Assembly: GCF_001949145.1 (NCBI RefSeq)
Contig: NW_019091362.1
Coordinates: 6,257,727 to 6,321,726, forward strand
Length of the DNA stretch: 64,000 nt
Source of the DNA: Acanthaster planci
Taxonomy: Eukaryota > Echinodermata > Asteroidea > Valvatida > Acanthasteridae
Direction: 5' to 3'
The position numbers and the translations under genes were made by a program. Positions within the stretch are counted from its first letter, which is position 1. Every line of letters starts with the position of its first letter. The notes below the pieces were generated by a model. The model was not told the DNA's origin. It was given only the letters and a program-made list of their open reading frames with translations, and did no database searches. Of the stretch, positions 14,022 to 25,457 are shown one piece after another.

Positions 14022-14274
14022 TATGGGTTATTCCGTGAGGTTGGGGCACACTTTCTGACAGTGTCAATTGTTACATGAGTTCCATAAAAATAAACAGCTA
14101 TTTCCCTGCATGTGGATTCCAAACTGACACTGTTACACATCTTGCAAGGCTGAATACAGAGATGTGTGTTATTTTTACAGAGTAAATGACCTACTCTACA
14201 GGTAATGACAGACAGTAAAAGTTACCCATGTAATAAGAACACTGTCACAAATTAACCTCATGGAATGACCCATA
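14022..14274. mobile_element. TA-flanked mariner-like MITE
   Basis: The ends are TATGGGTTATTCCGTGAGG on the left and its near-complement on the right (CCTCATGGAATGACCCATA), each bordered by TA (14020-14021 and 14275-14276). The inverted similarity continues inward for about 60 bp, including a shared GACAGTGT. At 253 bp with no coding capacity, this is a non-autonomous element. The TA target site suggests Tc1/mariner. Confidence 0.65.
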
Positions 14275-14276
14275 TA

Positions 14277-17177
14277 GCACCAACTTTTTGTTTGTTTTTT
14301 GTTTTGGTAAAATGACAAAGTGCCTCTCTTTTTTTTTAAATCAATGAACTAGTAGTTTGTTGGCTTGCTATCATGCCAACAATGTGGTGAGTATGGGTGT
14401 ACGTGTACATGATTCATATCATATCAAACCAAGTGGACATTCCATATTAACCTTTTGAACAGCATACAACCATCATGAGACTAACTCCACTAAGCTTGTA
14501 CCAAAAGCTCAATGTCAGATCACATGTACTCCGATTCTTTGATTTGGTGCTCCCAAAAAATTGTTGGGCGATGGATTTAGTCAGAAAAACGTATCCTGCT
14601 GTGATGCAACCCAACATTACAATGCAAAGAATTTATGAGGGAATTAAGGGCCTTTGTCATCATAAGTGCAGAATTAATCTGGTTCATGTTAAACTTGAAG
14701 TGCATTTATGAAACTAGAGTCCTTTTTGAAGGGGGCAACAGTGCTTGTGAATCATCACGGTGCCCTCTTTTTCTGCTAGCAATTCCACAATTTTGTCAAC
14801 GAGAATATTGGAGACTCCACTGGCAGCATGGCCAAACGTTATGGTGCTGCCTGTAGCACTAGATACTTGTTCAGCAAATGTATGCGTGATAAAGTGAAAA
14901 TCAGTCACAAACCAACATAGTACATGGTTTCTTTTGGCCAGCAACCCATGGAGGAGGGTATACAAGGCAATAGTTGCCACGCTTGGTACCTCACAGGATC
15001 CATGAAACAGTCCAAATTGAGTAACCGTGAACTACAGCTTTTAGACAAGAGTACCCCCCCAGAATGTAAACTGATACACCTGACTTGATCAGGGCAGCCT
15101 ACATCACTCCTTTCTCAAGAGATATTTACACGCTTGTAAATCTCCTCTCAAGAGATTTTAATGCCGACTGGAGACTGCGTGTAATCATGCCAGTAATGCC
15201 ACACTATAGTAATCCCAAGACTGGCATATCAAATCCTTGATAACTAAGTCAACATCAAACATGTCATATCAAGGTATATAGAAAGGCTCCTCAAACATGG
15301 CCAGTTTGATCACATAATCCATCTTGTATCAATTAAAAAGAAAAAGATTTGAGAATAGCCTGAAAGACTTGGCAAAGGCTTTGATGGCACACTTTTTGTT
15401 CAAAACATATTTAAACCTATGTATATACCAGTAAATTCACTTTTATGAAAACTTTAGAAGCAGTAGTCTAATATATAAAGTAGTTCTATAAACTTCCAGT
15501 GCATGTGTTGTAAACAAAACAAAAGAGAGATTTAGCAGAGGAGGAATCATCAGGCCTTTCAAGCCTCGGATATTACAGGGAAATTGAAGATAAGTTGGTA
15601 AATTTCAAAACTCTTCAACTTGATTAAAACAGGACACCTGTCATCATCAAAGGCATTTCCAAGGAGCTTATTACAAGTTACGGCAGGAAAAATAACAGAG
15701 CTAAATGCATGAAGAGAACAGTTATCAACGACAGAAAGAACACATGATCTGTATCAGTGGCTGGGATCTGGAAAACGAGGAGTGATCCTCTATGCAGAGT
15801 TGCAGACTGACCTGCTTGAAATACAAACTGCATGGAAATCATGAAGATTGGTCTTGATAAGCTGCTCATATAATTGCATGTGCACACACCACACACTGCA
15901 AGCCTTTGGAAATGGCCCCTCTGTGACAACATAATCCAATGTGGCTACAAATTGCACAGTCTTGGTTTCAAGACGTTAATGCTTGATAGCGGACACTGTG
16001 CATAGTGCGCCCCCCAACAACTCATAATTAGACTGTGCGCCAGCTCGCACTAGTTGTGCAAGGGCGCTGTTCAACAGAAATAAAACAACTATCGATCACT
16101 GATCGCTTGGGCCAAGACTACAAATTGCATTGCTATGACGACAAATTGTGACAATAAAAGAATGCTTGGCACATATTAGCATACAACATACATGTACATG
16201 AAAATGACTACATCTGTACGACTAATCCACCACCTGAAGCAAGTACATGTACGTGTATTATCATTTTTGTCCAAAATACCAGTATCTCAACAGTTTTCAT
16301 CAAATTTCCCACCGGCAAGGCAATGTTACAACTAATTGTTGACTGTAAGTGTAAGTAATGTGTAAATCTGTTACATGGCCATCCCAACCACCATTAATTG
16401 CCAAACCAACAAGGATCATAAGCGTTACATGCAGCATGTGATCCATCTGCATTTGGACAACACAATGGTTACAAATGGAGTACTGCCAGTCTAGGGCTTA
16501 TTGTCTGTGTTTATAATTCCTCAAGAACGTTTCACTTACACAATTACTCTGCATGAGAACTAAGAGGGTAATGTGGCAGACATGGACATTGCCAGCAAGG
16601 GGTCATACATGTAGTTCTTTGAGGGGGGGCACAAACAAATCGAGAATAACAGACTGACAAACTAGTAACAGTGGAAAGGGGGTCAATACTGAGGTATTCT
16701 CACAGAAAACTGGGGATTTCAAACCCCGTCCCTCTTTTCGTTTCCGTTTCTCCTCCTGCACGTACAGTCGCAGGGTCATCAGCCCAACCACTGCGATGGT
16801 TTAATTTTCCGGGGATCAGCTAGTCTAGGCAAACTAAAGCATGATGAATTCTGCTACAAACGAATGAAGATTTTCAAGTGGCTGAAATTCCCCATTGATC
16901 ACAGCAAACAAGTAGGGAAGCATATGGTTTTAATAAATGCCATATGACAACAAAAAAGTGAATGATCCTCAGCTCCGCTGAATTTCCTTTCAATTTTACG
17001 AGCGCGTATGTTATGTTCTGCCAGAGTCTATTAGCAATGAGCACAATGCATTCCACTTTAGTGCAAACTAAACTAATGCAATATTGTAAGCTAGTATGTC
17101 ACCTGGCAAGTTGGGCTCCACCAGACTCCAACCAAAAAATCATCCAACAACCACAAGACGAATGAAAGAAAACCCAC
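14277..17177. other. No supported gene; probable intron
   Basis: AT-rich sequence on the 3' side of the minus-strand gene. A minus-strand open frame of about 105 codons (14714 to about 15,035) has fairly ordinary amino-acid composition, but no family I recognise and no clean exon boundaries. A 9-nt segment near 16,541 is flanked by splice-like signals and is too short to support. Confidence 0.35.
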
Positions 17178-17209
17178 CTTTGAGGAATCGCACAGTGCAA
17201 AGGCCCAAG
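17178..17209 (-). CDS. Candidate 32-nt exon following the large exon
   Basis: The minus-strand sequence between an acceptor with a good pyrimidine tract (ending CCTTGCTAG) and the donor AAAG|GTGGGT is 32 nt. The large exon ends in phase 1. Entered in phase 1, this segment reads (A)WAFALCDSSK and exits in phase 0. The splice signals are decent, but all three frames are open, so the frame gives no independent support. It competes with the minisatellite exon candidate at 17793-18463 as the next exon. Confidence 0.22.
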
Positions 17210-17773
17210 CTAGCAAGGATTTGGGGAAAAGCTAGAGAGTGTGTGTATGCCTTGTAACAAGCTTATCCGTGCAATTTCTCTGGCAATTTGTAATTCTGAC
17301 AAGCATCCCCTCCACCTCCATTCTATTAGTGTCTTTTGCCGCTCCAAAAAAAAAGCAAGACAGTTTTTTGAATTTAGAAGCTATCAAATTCCCTTCCAAG
17401 GCAACTAACACCAAGTTCAAGGCCGACACAAGTCAGCTGGACTTCATGGTGTTGCATAATACATGGTACCAGTGCATGTACACACATGTACACCATACAC
17501 TATCATTCACAAAATCAGAGATGTTACACGGTTTGTTAGAGGTGGTCAGTGTCGAGTATTGAAATTTTTAAAAACACCTGTACATGAAATCTTTCCAAAG
17601 TTACAGGGTTATTATGACAGCTGCATACTGCATCTTGAATTAATGAGCCAGTTTGGATATGTCTTTCAACAGCCCATGCTCAAATTAAAATAGAAGGATG
17701 TCATAGGTCATTCAAGTACATCAAACATACGCATGAGGTTGGCCCTGACAGTGCAGCCGTACACTACTCACAC

Positions 17774-18398
17774 TGGCATGACATCCGGCGCTTTACTCAG
17801 AAATGACACCATGCCTTTTTGAAGTGTACCAAACTGGCTCATTCCTGCTTGGATGGATTCTGGCATGACATCCGCTGCTTTGCCCAGGAATGACACCATG
17901 CCTTTTTGAAGTGTACCAAACTGGCTCATTCCTGCTCAGATGCATTCTGGCATGACATCCGGTGCTTTGCTCAGGAATGACACCATGCCTTTTTGAAATA
18001 TACCAATTAACTGGTTCATTCCTGCTCAGATGCATTCCGGCATGACATCCGGTGCTTTGCTCAGAAATGACACCATGCCTTTTTGAAGTGTACCAAACTG
18101 GCTCATTCCTGCTCAGATGCATTCTGGCATGACATCCGGTGCTTTGCTCAGGAATGACACCATGCCTTTTTGAAATATACCAATTAACTGGCTCATTCCT
18201 GCTCGGATGCATTCTGGCATGACATCCGGTGCTTTGCTCAGGAATGACACCATGCCTTTTTGAAATATACCAATTAACTGGCTCATTCCTGCTCAGATGC
18301 ATTCTGGCATGACATCCGGGGCTTTGCTCAGGAATGACACCATGCCTTTTTGAAATATACCAATTAACTGGCTCATTCCTGCTCGGATGCATTCTTGG
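17774..18398. repeat. Minisatellite, seven units of 87 or 90 bp
   Basis: About seven tandem copies of a unit containing CCATGCCTTTTTGAA, CTCATTCCTGCT and GGCATGACATCC. Two variants occur: an 87-bp unit with GTGTACCAAACTGG and a 90-bp unit with ATATACCAATTAACTGG, interspersed along the array. Copies are highly similar, differing by a handful of substitutions, which points to recent expansion or gene conversion. Every unit is a multiple of three, so one minus-strand frame stays open throughout. Confidence 0.9.
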
Positions 18399-18463
18399 TG
18401 CAAGCGAATTCAAATCACAGTGCAAGCAGAACGGAGCCCCTCCTGAAGTGAAAGTGCCCACGA
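17793..18463 (-). CDS. Possible repeat-coding terminal exon
   Basis: The minisatellite is open on the minus strand, the same strand as the gene, for more than 220 codons up to a TAA at 17793-17795. The open frame has two possible acceptors just upstream, one after CTTGCAG (exon start 18463) and one after CACTTCAG (start 18442). Both enter in phase 1, which is the phase left by the large exon only about 600 bp upstream. The product would be about seven 29-30-residue repeats with the core NWYISKRHGVIPEQS. I saw no AATAAA within about 200 bp past the stop. A neutral intronic minisatellite with an accidentally open frame explains the data equally well. Confidence 0.25.
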
Positions 18464-18640
18464 CTGCAAGATGAAGCTGACTTTTCCCTTGTACCCTTGG
18501 CACTTACAAATCTACAAATTATGGCACCTTTACCATTTTTTTAATTTAAATGTGTCTATACAGAGAACGCTCGAGTAAGATTTTTTTCATTGCGGATGAC
18601 TGCATCAAGTTAACATTCTAACTTCTTTCTCTCCAATTTC

Positions 18641-18880
18641 AAAGTGCCACACAATGTTTACTCACTTCTTTTACTCACATCCTTCACAGCATTTTAAAAA
18701 GAACCTTTAATCAACAGCTGATCATCCTTAAGGAATGAGAGCCCCATGTTTGCATGAAATGCTGAAGAGCAATGAGACTGGAATCATTTTAATACTGAAA
18801 GGTGCATGCAATTTGCAGCTTTTCAAAAGTGCCACACAAAAATTTACTCACTTCTTTTACTCACATCGTTCATAACATTC
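18641..18880. repeat. Short direct duplication about 185 bp apart
   Basis: A roughly 53-bp block beginning AAAGTGCCACACAA and containing TTTACTCACTTCTTTTACTC occurs at 18641-18693 and again at 18826-18880 with a few differences. On the minus strand each copy carries two GTGAGTA donor-like sequences. They have no matching coding segment, so I treat them as repeats within the intron. Confidence 0.6.
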
Positions 18881-19056
18881 CCGTGCTTGCTGAGTTTTGC
18901 CTGACTTGTAGCTACAATTGCAAACAAATTAATAATGTACATAGCAAACAAGAGTTAAAACACACAGACGCACATTTATACGTGTAACAAGCACTTTATG
19001 ATACACATGTACAGACCATGTACACAACACCAACCTTAAAGATTTTCAAAACTCAC

Positions 19057-22000
19057 CTAGATCTTCATCAAAAGTAGCCAAGGGAACTGGACCACGGCTA
19101 GCTGCATCCTTCTCACCATATTTATGCTCTCCAGCAGTAGAATCCTCTCTTGCCTGCTTTGTTGCTCTCTTGGAAGGGCCACCACCGGGACTCACAACAC
19201 TCAACACAAGAGACTCCATTGATGAACTCTGCTGGCTGGGACTGATGTGTCCATCTGAGGTCATTTCAATCTTGTGGTCACTTGACATTCTGTAGTATTC
19301 GGAGGACATGTCCTCAAATGGCTGAGATAACTGGAAACTGTCCACTGTGGACACTGAGTCCACACTCAGCCGACTGCCGGTCTCCAGCTTCTCGAGCATG
19401 GCAGGACTGGCCTTGACATCAGCAACACTGGACTTATTGACAACTTCTTGCACTATGTTGTGATTCAGAGCATCCTGAGCTGGTTTCCTGGGTTTGGTGG
19501 TGTTGCTCTTAGCACCTGGTTTGTATTCCGGAAGAGGTAACCCTGTGATTGTTTCAAAGTAACTCTTGTGCTTTCTGGTGGGCAGGATAGCCTTCTTTTC
19601 TGGCTTCTCTGAACTGGATGGAGATTTAATATTAGGCCGTCGTAAAAGGTCAGGGCTGCTGTCAGAATGGAAGCCTAGGTTGTTGGATGATTTTGGTCTT
19701 CTGTACAGATGATAGGGGGAACGTGGCTGGGTTGATGCTTCATCAGAGCTGCTCTCCTCTTTCCTATTTGAGTGGTTAAGAGCCCATTGACGCTTATCAC
19801 TGGTTTTAAGTGGTACAGGTGCATCCACAGGAGCAGATTTTGAGGGTTTCCCTGCACCGCCTGATGTCCGGTATGGAGGAAACTCTTGTTTCTTTTGTCC
19901 TGCAGTCGGTGTTCGGCTGGGAGGAACTCTGGTCTTCAATGCCAGATCAGATTTGGCCCTCTCTCTACGGGCTCGCCGTTTGTTACGCTGGGAGATTGCG
20001 TACTCCTTTAGATCCTTAAGACGCTTCTGCAATGCAGGAGGAAGCTCTGCAATCCTCTGATCAAAGGATCTGTAATTCTTACCAAATATCAGATCATCAG
20101 CTTCTTCATCCAGGACAGAGTACATGTGTTCTAGCTCAGAGAGGGCATCCTCAAAGTCAGCACTGGCCGTCTTATCTTTTGCGTGCCTGCCTTTAGGAGA
20201 GAGTGGACCACTGCTCTGACTTTGGGTTTTGGCCCGCAGGTGCTCCAGAACTTCCACCCATTCCACAGGCACCTCCTGTTTTCCTCGACGAACTGTCAGC
20301 ACGGACTCTAAGTCAGGAGACTTGAGTTTGGTAGGAGAGCCAGGGGATTTCTCAAAGCTGGGAGAATGATTTTCCTCTTCCAGTTTCTTTGACAAATGAG
20401 GAGGTACTTGCTGACTACTGTGATGAGACACCGGTAGTACAGGCTCAGAATTGGGAACGTGACCTGAGGTTGGTAATATCTTGGGATTTTCAACGATGGG
20501 GGTGCGTTTCCTGTTATCAAATTTTGTCGCATTCTCAGCATACTTTTCCTGGTTGCCATACTGAAATGTTAGTGGCATGAACTCAAAGTCTGAAGTCTTT
20601 AATTTTGTTGGTGAGCCTAGACGTTTCTCACTACCAGGGGTGGGTTTGAGATTTTGTTGTTTCACCAACCATTCAATGGGCACCTCCTGTTTTCCAAGAC
20701 GGACTTTTTTGAAGGGCTCTGCATCAGAGTCGAGTTTCGTTGGTGAGCTTGAAGAACTTGACAGTTTATCAACAGCATGAGCCTGTTTGCGCTTGTCCTG
20801 TTTTTCTGACCAAACAGCTGATACTTCCTGGTTGCTGAATGGGGAAACATCTGATGATTCAGCTTTTGGTGGTGGAGAGGCCATAGCCACAGGGCTTACA
20901 ACATTTGCTGCGAGAAGAGGCTCTTCATTTGACATAGGAGATTTAAGTCTGGCATCACTATCAGCAGAGGCTTTGGAATCAGAATCTGGTGATGTCACAA
21001 GTCTGCTGGACTCCAGTATCGGTTCCCCCGTCTTGGTGATTTGTGGTTGGAACAACCTGGGGGTTCCAACATAGCTGTCAATGGCCACTGGCTCAACGAT
21101 GCTCAAATCATAGTCATCCTCCTCCATGCTGGCTTGCTGCATCATTCTAATGAACAGAGCAGCTCCGCGGGACACACCTTTCTTTTTCAGCTCTTCCAGA
21201 TCATCTGTGGACTTGCTCTGCAAGGATTTCTGAGCCAATTCAGTGCTGCTAGGGATCTTGTCGGAGTTGCTGAGCCTTGTCAGGCTTTTGCTCCTGCGTT
21301 GACTGTCATGGTCCCCCCCAGCACTCCGAGCGTGCTTCTGGGTCCCGGCATGCTGCTTCAGTCTGTCATAACGGGACTGCCTCTCTACAGGTGGCGCGTA
21401 CTGAGAAGTGCTCTTATCTTCCTTCTGAATGCGATCTTCATGAAGCTCCATAGCTGGTGGACTGGAGTACACCCTCTGATCATAACTTCTTTCATAATAA
21501 ACTGGACTCTTATTCCTGAGACCCACAGTTGAATTTTCAGAATTCGGTGAGCTACGGTAGCTTGGTACATTGTCGAGAGAACTCTGATGGTAGGAAAATC
21601 TTTGTGGTGGCTTCCTGGATTCCATCCCCCAGTAGGCTTCCCCACCGTCAATGGCTGGTTCACTGTCAGTGTGAACCATCTCTGTGGTGTACCTGTTTGG
21701 ATAGGCTTTGACAAACTGTCCATTTTTGGAGCTGTAATTAGGAGAACCTGCAGGAGAAACATGACCTGCTGAGTAGTGCCTCTTTGGCTGGTCATAATGG
21801 CTAACCTTGGTAGTATACACCTCAGGATGATTTATTTCATCCTGTTGGTACTGCACCCAAGTTTGTTCAATTGACTCAACTGCATTCTTAGTAAATGCTC
21901 TGTCTGGTAGAGAATCCTGCTGCCGTGAACTGTATTGGTTGGACTGCTGTGTCAACAAAGAATGTTGTGAACTGATGTCATGACCAACATCACTCCTCCA

Positions 22001-23815
22001 ATTAGGATCAGGACTATCTGGAGGCGATGAGCGAATCACTTCCTTTCGGGGATGACGCCTTATAGGCTGCTCCACATACTTTCGGTCCAAAGAATACGAC
22101 TTGTATGGAGGAGATACAGAATTCTGCCAGCCAGGATAATTTGCCGATGACTGTTGCTCGAATGATGATGGTTTGGGGAGCTGGGCTCTCTTTTCTTTGT
22201 TGCTTCCATGGGAGGGATATTCAAGCGGACCATCTCCATAAAGCTGGTACTGTGCAGTGTCTTCACGAAAGGCCACGTCAGGTTTTACTGAGTAATCCCA
22301 TTCCCAACTGGAAGATGGATGTCCTTGTTTCAAAGGGCCAGAGGGCTTAGCCTTGGGTTCAGAAGGGACCTCACGTAGGGAGCTTATTCCGCTGTCACTG
22401 ATGTAGCCTGGCTTGGAGGAATAATCATTACTGGTCTGTTGCACCCATGAAACACTGTCCACAGTCACTTTGTCATGATCCTTGTCAGCAATGAGCAGAG
22501 CTCCTAGTCCACTTTTTCTGGCAGAAACAGCTGGCTGGGCTTTATACTGAGGTGATGCATAGACAGCTGTTTGCTTGTCTTGAACTACAAATGTTTCTGT
22601 ATTGATGAGCGGGGCTGAGCCACGTCTTTCTGTCTGTCTAGAATCCATGTAAGAACTCTGCTCTGGGGAGCTGATCTTCCGTCGTTGAACTTTCTCAGGG
22701 TCATTCATTGATTGACTTCTCCAATCTTGCTCAGGCTTTCTCACAGAATGGCCAGATTTACGTTCACTGACCAACCTACCCCTCGGGTGGGTGCCTGTCA
22801 TCTTAGGACGGGGGTCCGGTGAAGCTTTAGTTGGGCGTCTGTGGGAAGGATAGGACTCAGTGTCACGCAGTGTGTGGCTGTCAGATCTCCTTCCGAGGGA
22901 TGCCGCTCGCTGGACGTACTGCTTTCTTGGCAGATTCTGTGGTTGGCTGTGGGATACTGGCACAGAGCTTTGCCTCGTAATGTTAGGCTGCCTTGGTTGA
23001 GAAGACAAAGCTGGTGACCTGGTCCTTTCTCTTCTCTGGGGATACTCATGGTCAGTGGGTATTTTTTCTTGAGACCGGTTGCGATTTCGGGCCATCCTTG
23101 GCGGTAGCTGCTGATTAGGTTTCAGATCACGTGATACACCAGGAACCCCCACAATGGCAAATCCCCGCTGAGGCTCAATCAAGGGGCTGGTTTGCCAGTG
23201 CTTGGGGCTTCCTGATTCTGGAGACGTGGAGAAGAACTCACTGTCACTGGGTGACCTGGGCTCCTCGTCATGATCAGGACCTGATGGGATGTGGATGCGG
23301 TTCAGGGACTGCTGGCGGCGGGGTGGTTTAGGAGGACCAGGCAGATACTGACCAGAGCTGGAAGTACCGGTAGATGAGGTGGACCTCTCAAAAGTAGGTC
23401 TTTGGTGCTGCTCGGTATTTTGCGAAGACAGGACTTGGGTATGCCTTGGGTAAGGTGGGTTGTACTCCTGTGACCTCCCACTTCGGTTGGATTTTTCGCT
23501 CCAATCGTGTTCCGCCCCTCTAAATTCTCTGTCCAAGCGAGACTGGATGTGGTCGTCCCTGCGGAAGTAGTCATCCCTGTGATGCTCAGACTGCTCTGAG
23601 TGGCGACCAGCAGAGTGGCTGCGCTTTGTCTTGGGATTATCAAAGTAGAGAGGGCGCTGCTCATACTGGTGCTGATAGCGAGCCCTCGGTTGGTCTCCAT
23701 TCCCTCCATCTGAGTAAGAGGCTTGGCGTTCTAGTGATGACATCCCATTGGGCTCGGACTTACCCTTATGGACTGACTTCTTGTTTTCGCGGGGTGACAA
23801 GATGCCATGGAGGCT
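19057..23815 (-). CDS. Giant internal exon of a disordered scaffold-like protein
   Basis: This is a single open exon of 4,759 nt. The acceptor TTCATTTACAG precedes it and the donor CTAG|GTGAGT ends it. It enters in phase 0 and leaves in phase 1. The roughly 1,586 residues are rich in Ser, Pro, Gln, Arg and Tyr, and are mostly predicted-disordered by composition. Numbered from the in-frame ATG at 23842 (which is actually intronic), notable parts are a hydrophobic patch ALFIRMMQQA (about 890), three SPTKL repeats at about 1032, 1077 and 1169 (the first and third followed by GKQEVPxEW), an acidic helix SELEHMYSVLDEEADD (about 1235), a very basic helix LKEYAISQRNKRRARRERAK (about 1277), and ETITGLPLPEYKPG (about 1430). 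Known families with such architecture are cytoskeletal or junctional adaptors. I do not recognise this one and assign no name. The frame and both splice sites are strong. Small open frames on other strands and frames here are shadows. Confidence 0.92.
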
Positions 23816-24440
23816 CTGTAAATGAAGAAAAGCAAACTTCATGCTTAGTTACCATGAAATAATTTACATTCTTCAAGGTACAATATGCACTGAACACTAC
23901 ATACATTGTACATCACAGAACTGTTGCAAAAGACCCAAAATACTTTAGTTGTTCTTCTAAAGGTCATCAAGTGATAACCTCCTGCAATTTCATGTCAGTT
24001 TCTAACTTCTTAGCTGGTTTTAAATTCTAGCTTTAATCTCTGACAAAACCTGCCCTCTTTTATGCATTCTCATGCCCCTGAAAATGGTACATTCAGCTGA
24101 CTCAAAAAGTTTTTGTAAATTTTGCCCTGCATGATATTTGGGGCTGACAAGGCATCATTTTTGCTTCAAAACAAAAGTGGACGGAGTGTTTCATGTCAGA
24201 CCAAATCTTGAACCTCCTATTAAAAACAGTACCATATACTAGTACATGTACGGACCATGTCTACAAATACATGTGCATGTAGCTTGATAACAAACTTACA
24301 AGTTTCCCTGGAATTCTTCTTTGAATATCATTATATATTAAAGTAATGACCAGCTGATACAATTTCCCCCTTTCCTAAACTTCAAGAACCCCTCCACAAT
24401 GAATTTCCCCAACTCCTTTGAAAAACTCCAGGTGAGCATA
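23816..24440. other. Intron sequence, no gene
   Basis: Start of the 16.9-kb intron between the two firm exons, read on the plus strand. The sequence is AT-rich, contains ACATGTAC motifs, and shows nothing else recognisable. Confidence 0.6.
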
Positions 24441-24928
24441 TTGAGGAGAGTCAATTTAAATAATTCACTATTCAAATATTCGGTCTTCAATTTGATTGAA
24501 TATCTTATTACTCGGTTGTACCCACTGGCAGATTGTTGATGAACAAACCATATATGAAAATCAGTTGCAATAACACACACTTGTACATAATAATCACTTT
24601 AACAGCTTCTCACGTCTAGGAGTATCTCCAACCATGAATGTAACAGCAAAATTTAAAACACGAACAAAACTTCTTGCCCTGTTGAAATTTCTCTTCCTTT
24701 TCAATTTTTTAATGAACAATTTAGTTTTTGATGACTTATAAGATTTTTGTTGCTCTTCATTTGCATCTACTTGAAACAAGCCTCCATAGTGCAACTTTCC
24801 TCATTTAAAACAAAAGAAATTCTCCCTTCCTTTTCATGAATTTTGCATTTGAATATTCAAATTAGGAACATACATGTACTATTTGAACATTCGGTGATCG
24901 AATATTTAGATATTCAGTATAGCCCTAG
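24441..24928 (-). mobile_element. Diverged hAT-like MITE, inverted copy
   Basis: This segment is the reverse complement of the better-preserved element at 24987-25449. Shared blocks include CTTCTCACGTCTAGGAGTAT, TTCTTGCCCTGTT and TTTGAATATTCAAAT. Its right end, GATATTCAGTATAGCCCTA, mirrors the TAGGG-type terminus of the other copy. The left end is degenerate and no target duplication could be identified, so it is probably older or truncated. Confidence 0.6.
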
Positions 24929-24986
24929 GAGGCCTTTTGGAACATGCATGTACACACGGAAATAGTTTTGGCTGACCGCTGGACAC

Positions 24987-25449
24987 TAGGGATGTGCCAA
25001 ATATTCGAATAACAGAATATTCAACTGAATGTCCAATAACCAAATATTATTGTTCGAATTTGAATATTCAAATGCAAAATTCATGAAAAGGAAGGGAAAC
25101 TTTTATTTTGTTTTTAAATAAGAAAAATTGCACCATGGAGGCTTGTTTCAAGCAGATTCAAATAAAAAGCGTTTTAAAAAGTAAATTATTCATTAAACAA
25201 TTTAAAAGAATAGAAATTTTAAACAGGGCAAGGAGTCTTGTTCATCTCTTCAATCATGCTAAATCATGACAGGAGATACCCCCCCGATACTCCTAGACGT
25301 GAGAAGCTATTGTACCAATCATAATGAACAATTGTGTGTGCTATTGCAACTGATTTTGTATATGGTTTGTTCATTAACAATCTGCCGGTTGGTACAACCA
25401 AATGTTAAATTATTTTGAATAGTAAATTATTTGAATTGACTAAGCCCTA
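24987..25449 (+). mobile_element. hAT-like MITE with intact 8-bp target duplication
   Basis: The element begins TAGGGATGTGCC and ends AAGCCCTA. It is flanked by identical 8-bp copies of CTGGACAC at 24979-24986 and 25450-25457. An 8-bp duplication and TAGGG termini are typical of the hAT superfamily. It has 463 bp, no transposase, and very AT-rich internal TTCGAATA-type motifs. With the inverted copy at 24441-24928 it forms a potential hairpin with about 430-bp arms and a spacer of about 60 bp. Confidence 0.8.
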
Positions 25450-25457
25450 CTGGACAC

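Noticed and set aside
14714-15035. Minus-strand open frame of about 105 codons with fairly normal amino-acid composition.
   Set aside because: It is preceded directly by a stop, lacks an ATG at its start, matches no family I know, and has no paired splice sites in a phase that fits the gene.
16541-16549. 9-nt microexon (SNC) flanked by splice-like sites.
   Set aside because: Nine bases cannot be distinguished from chance.
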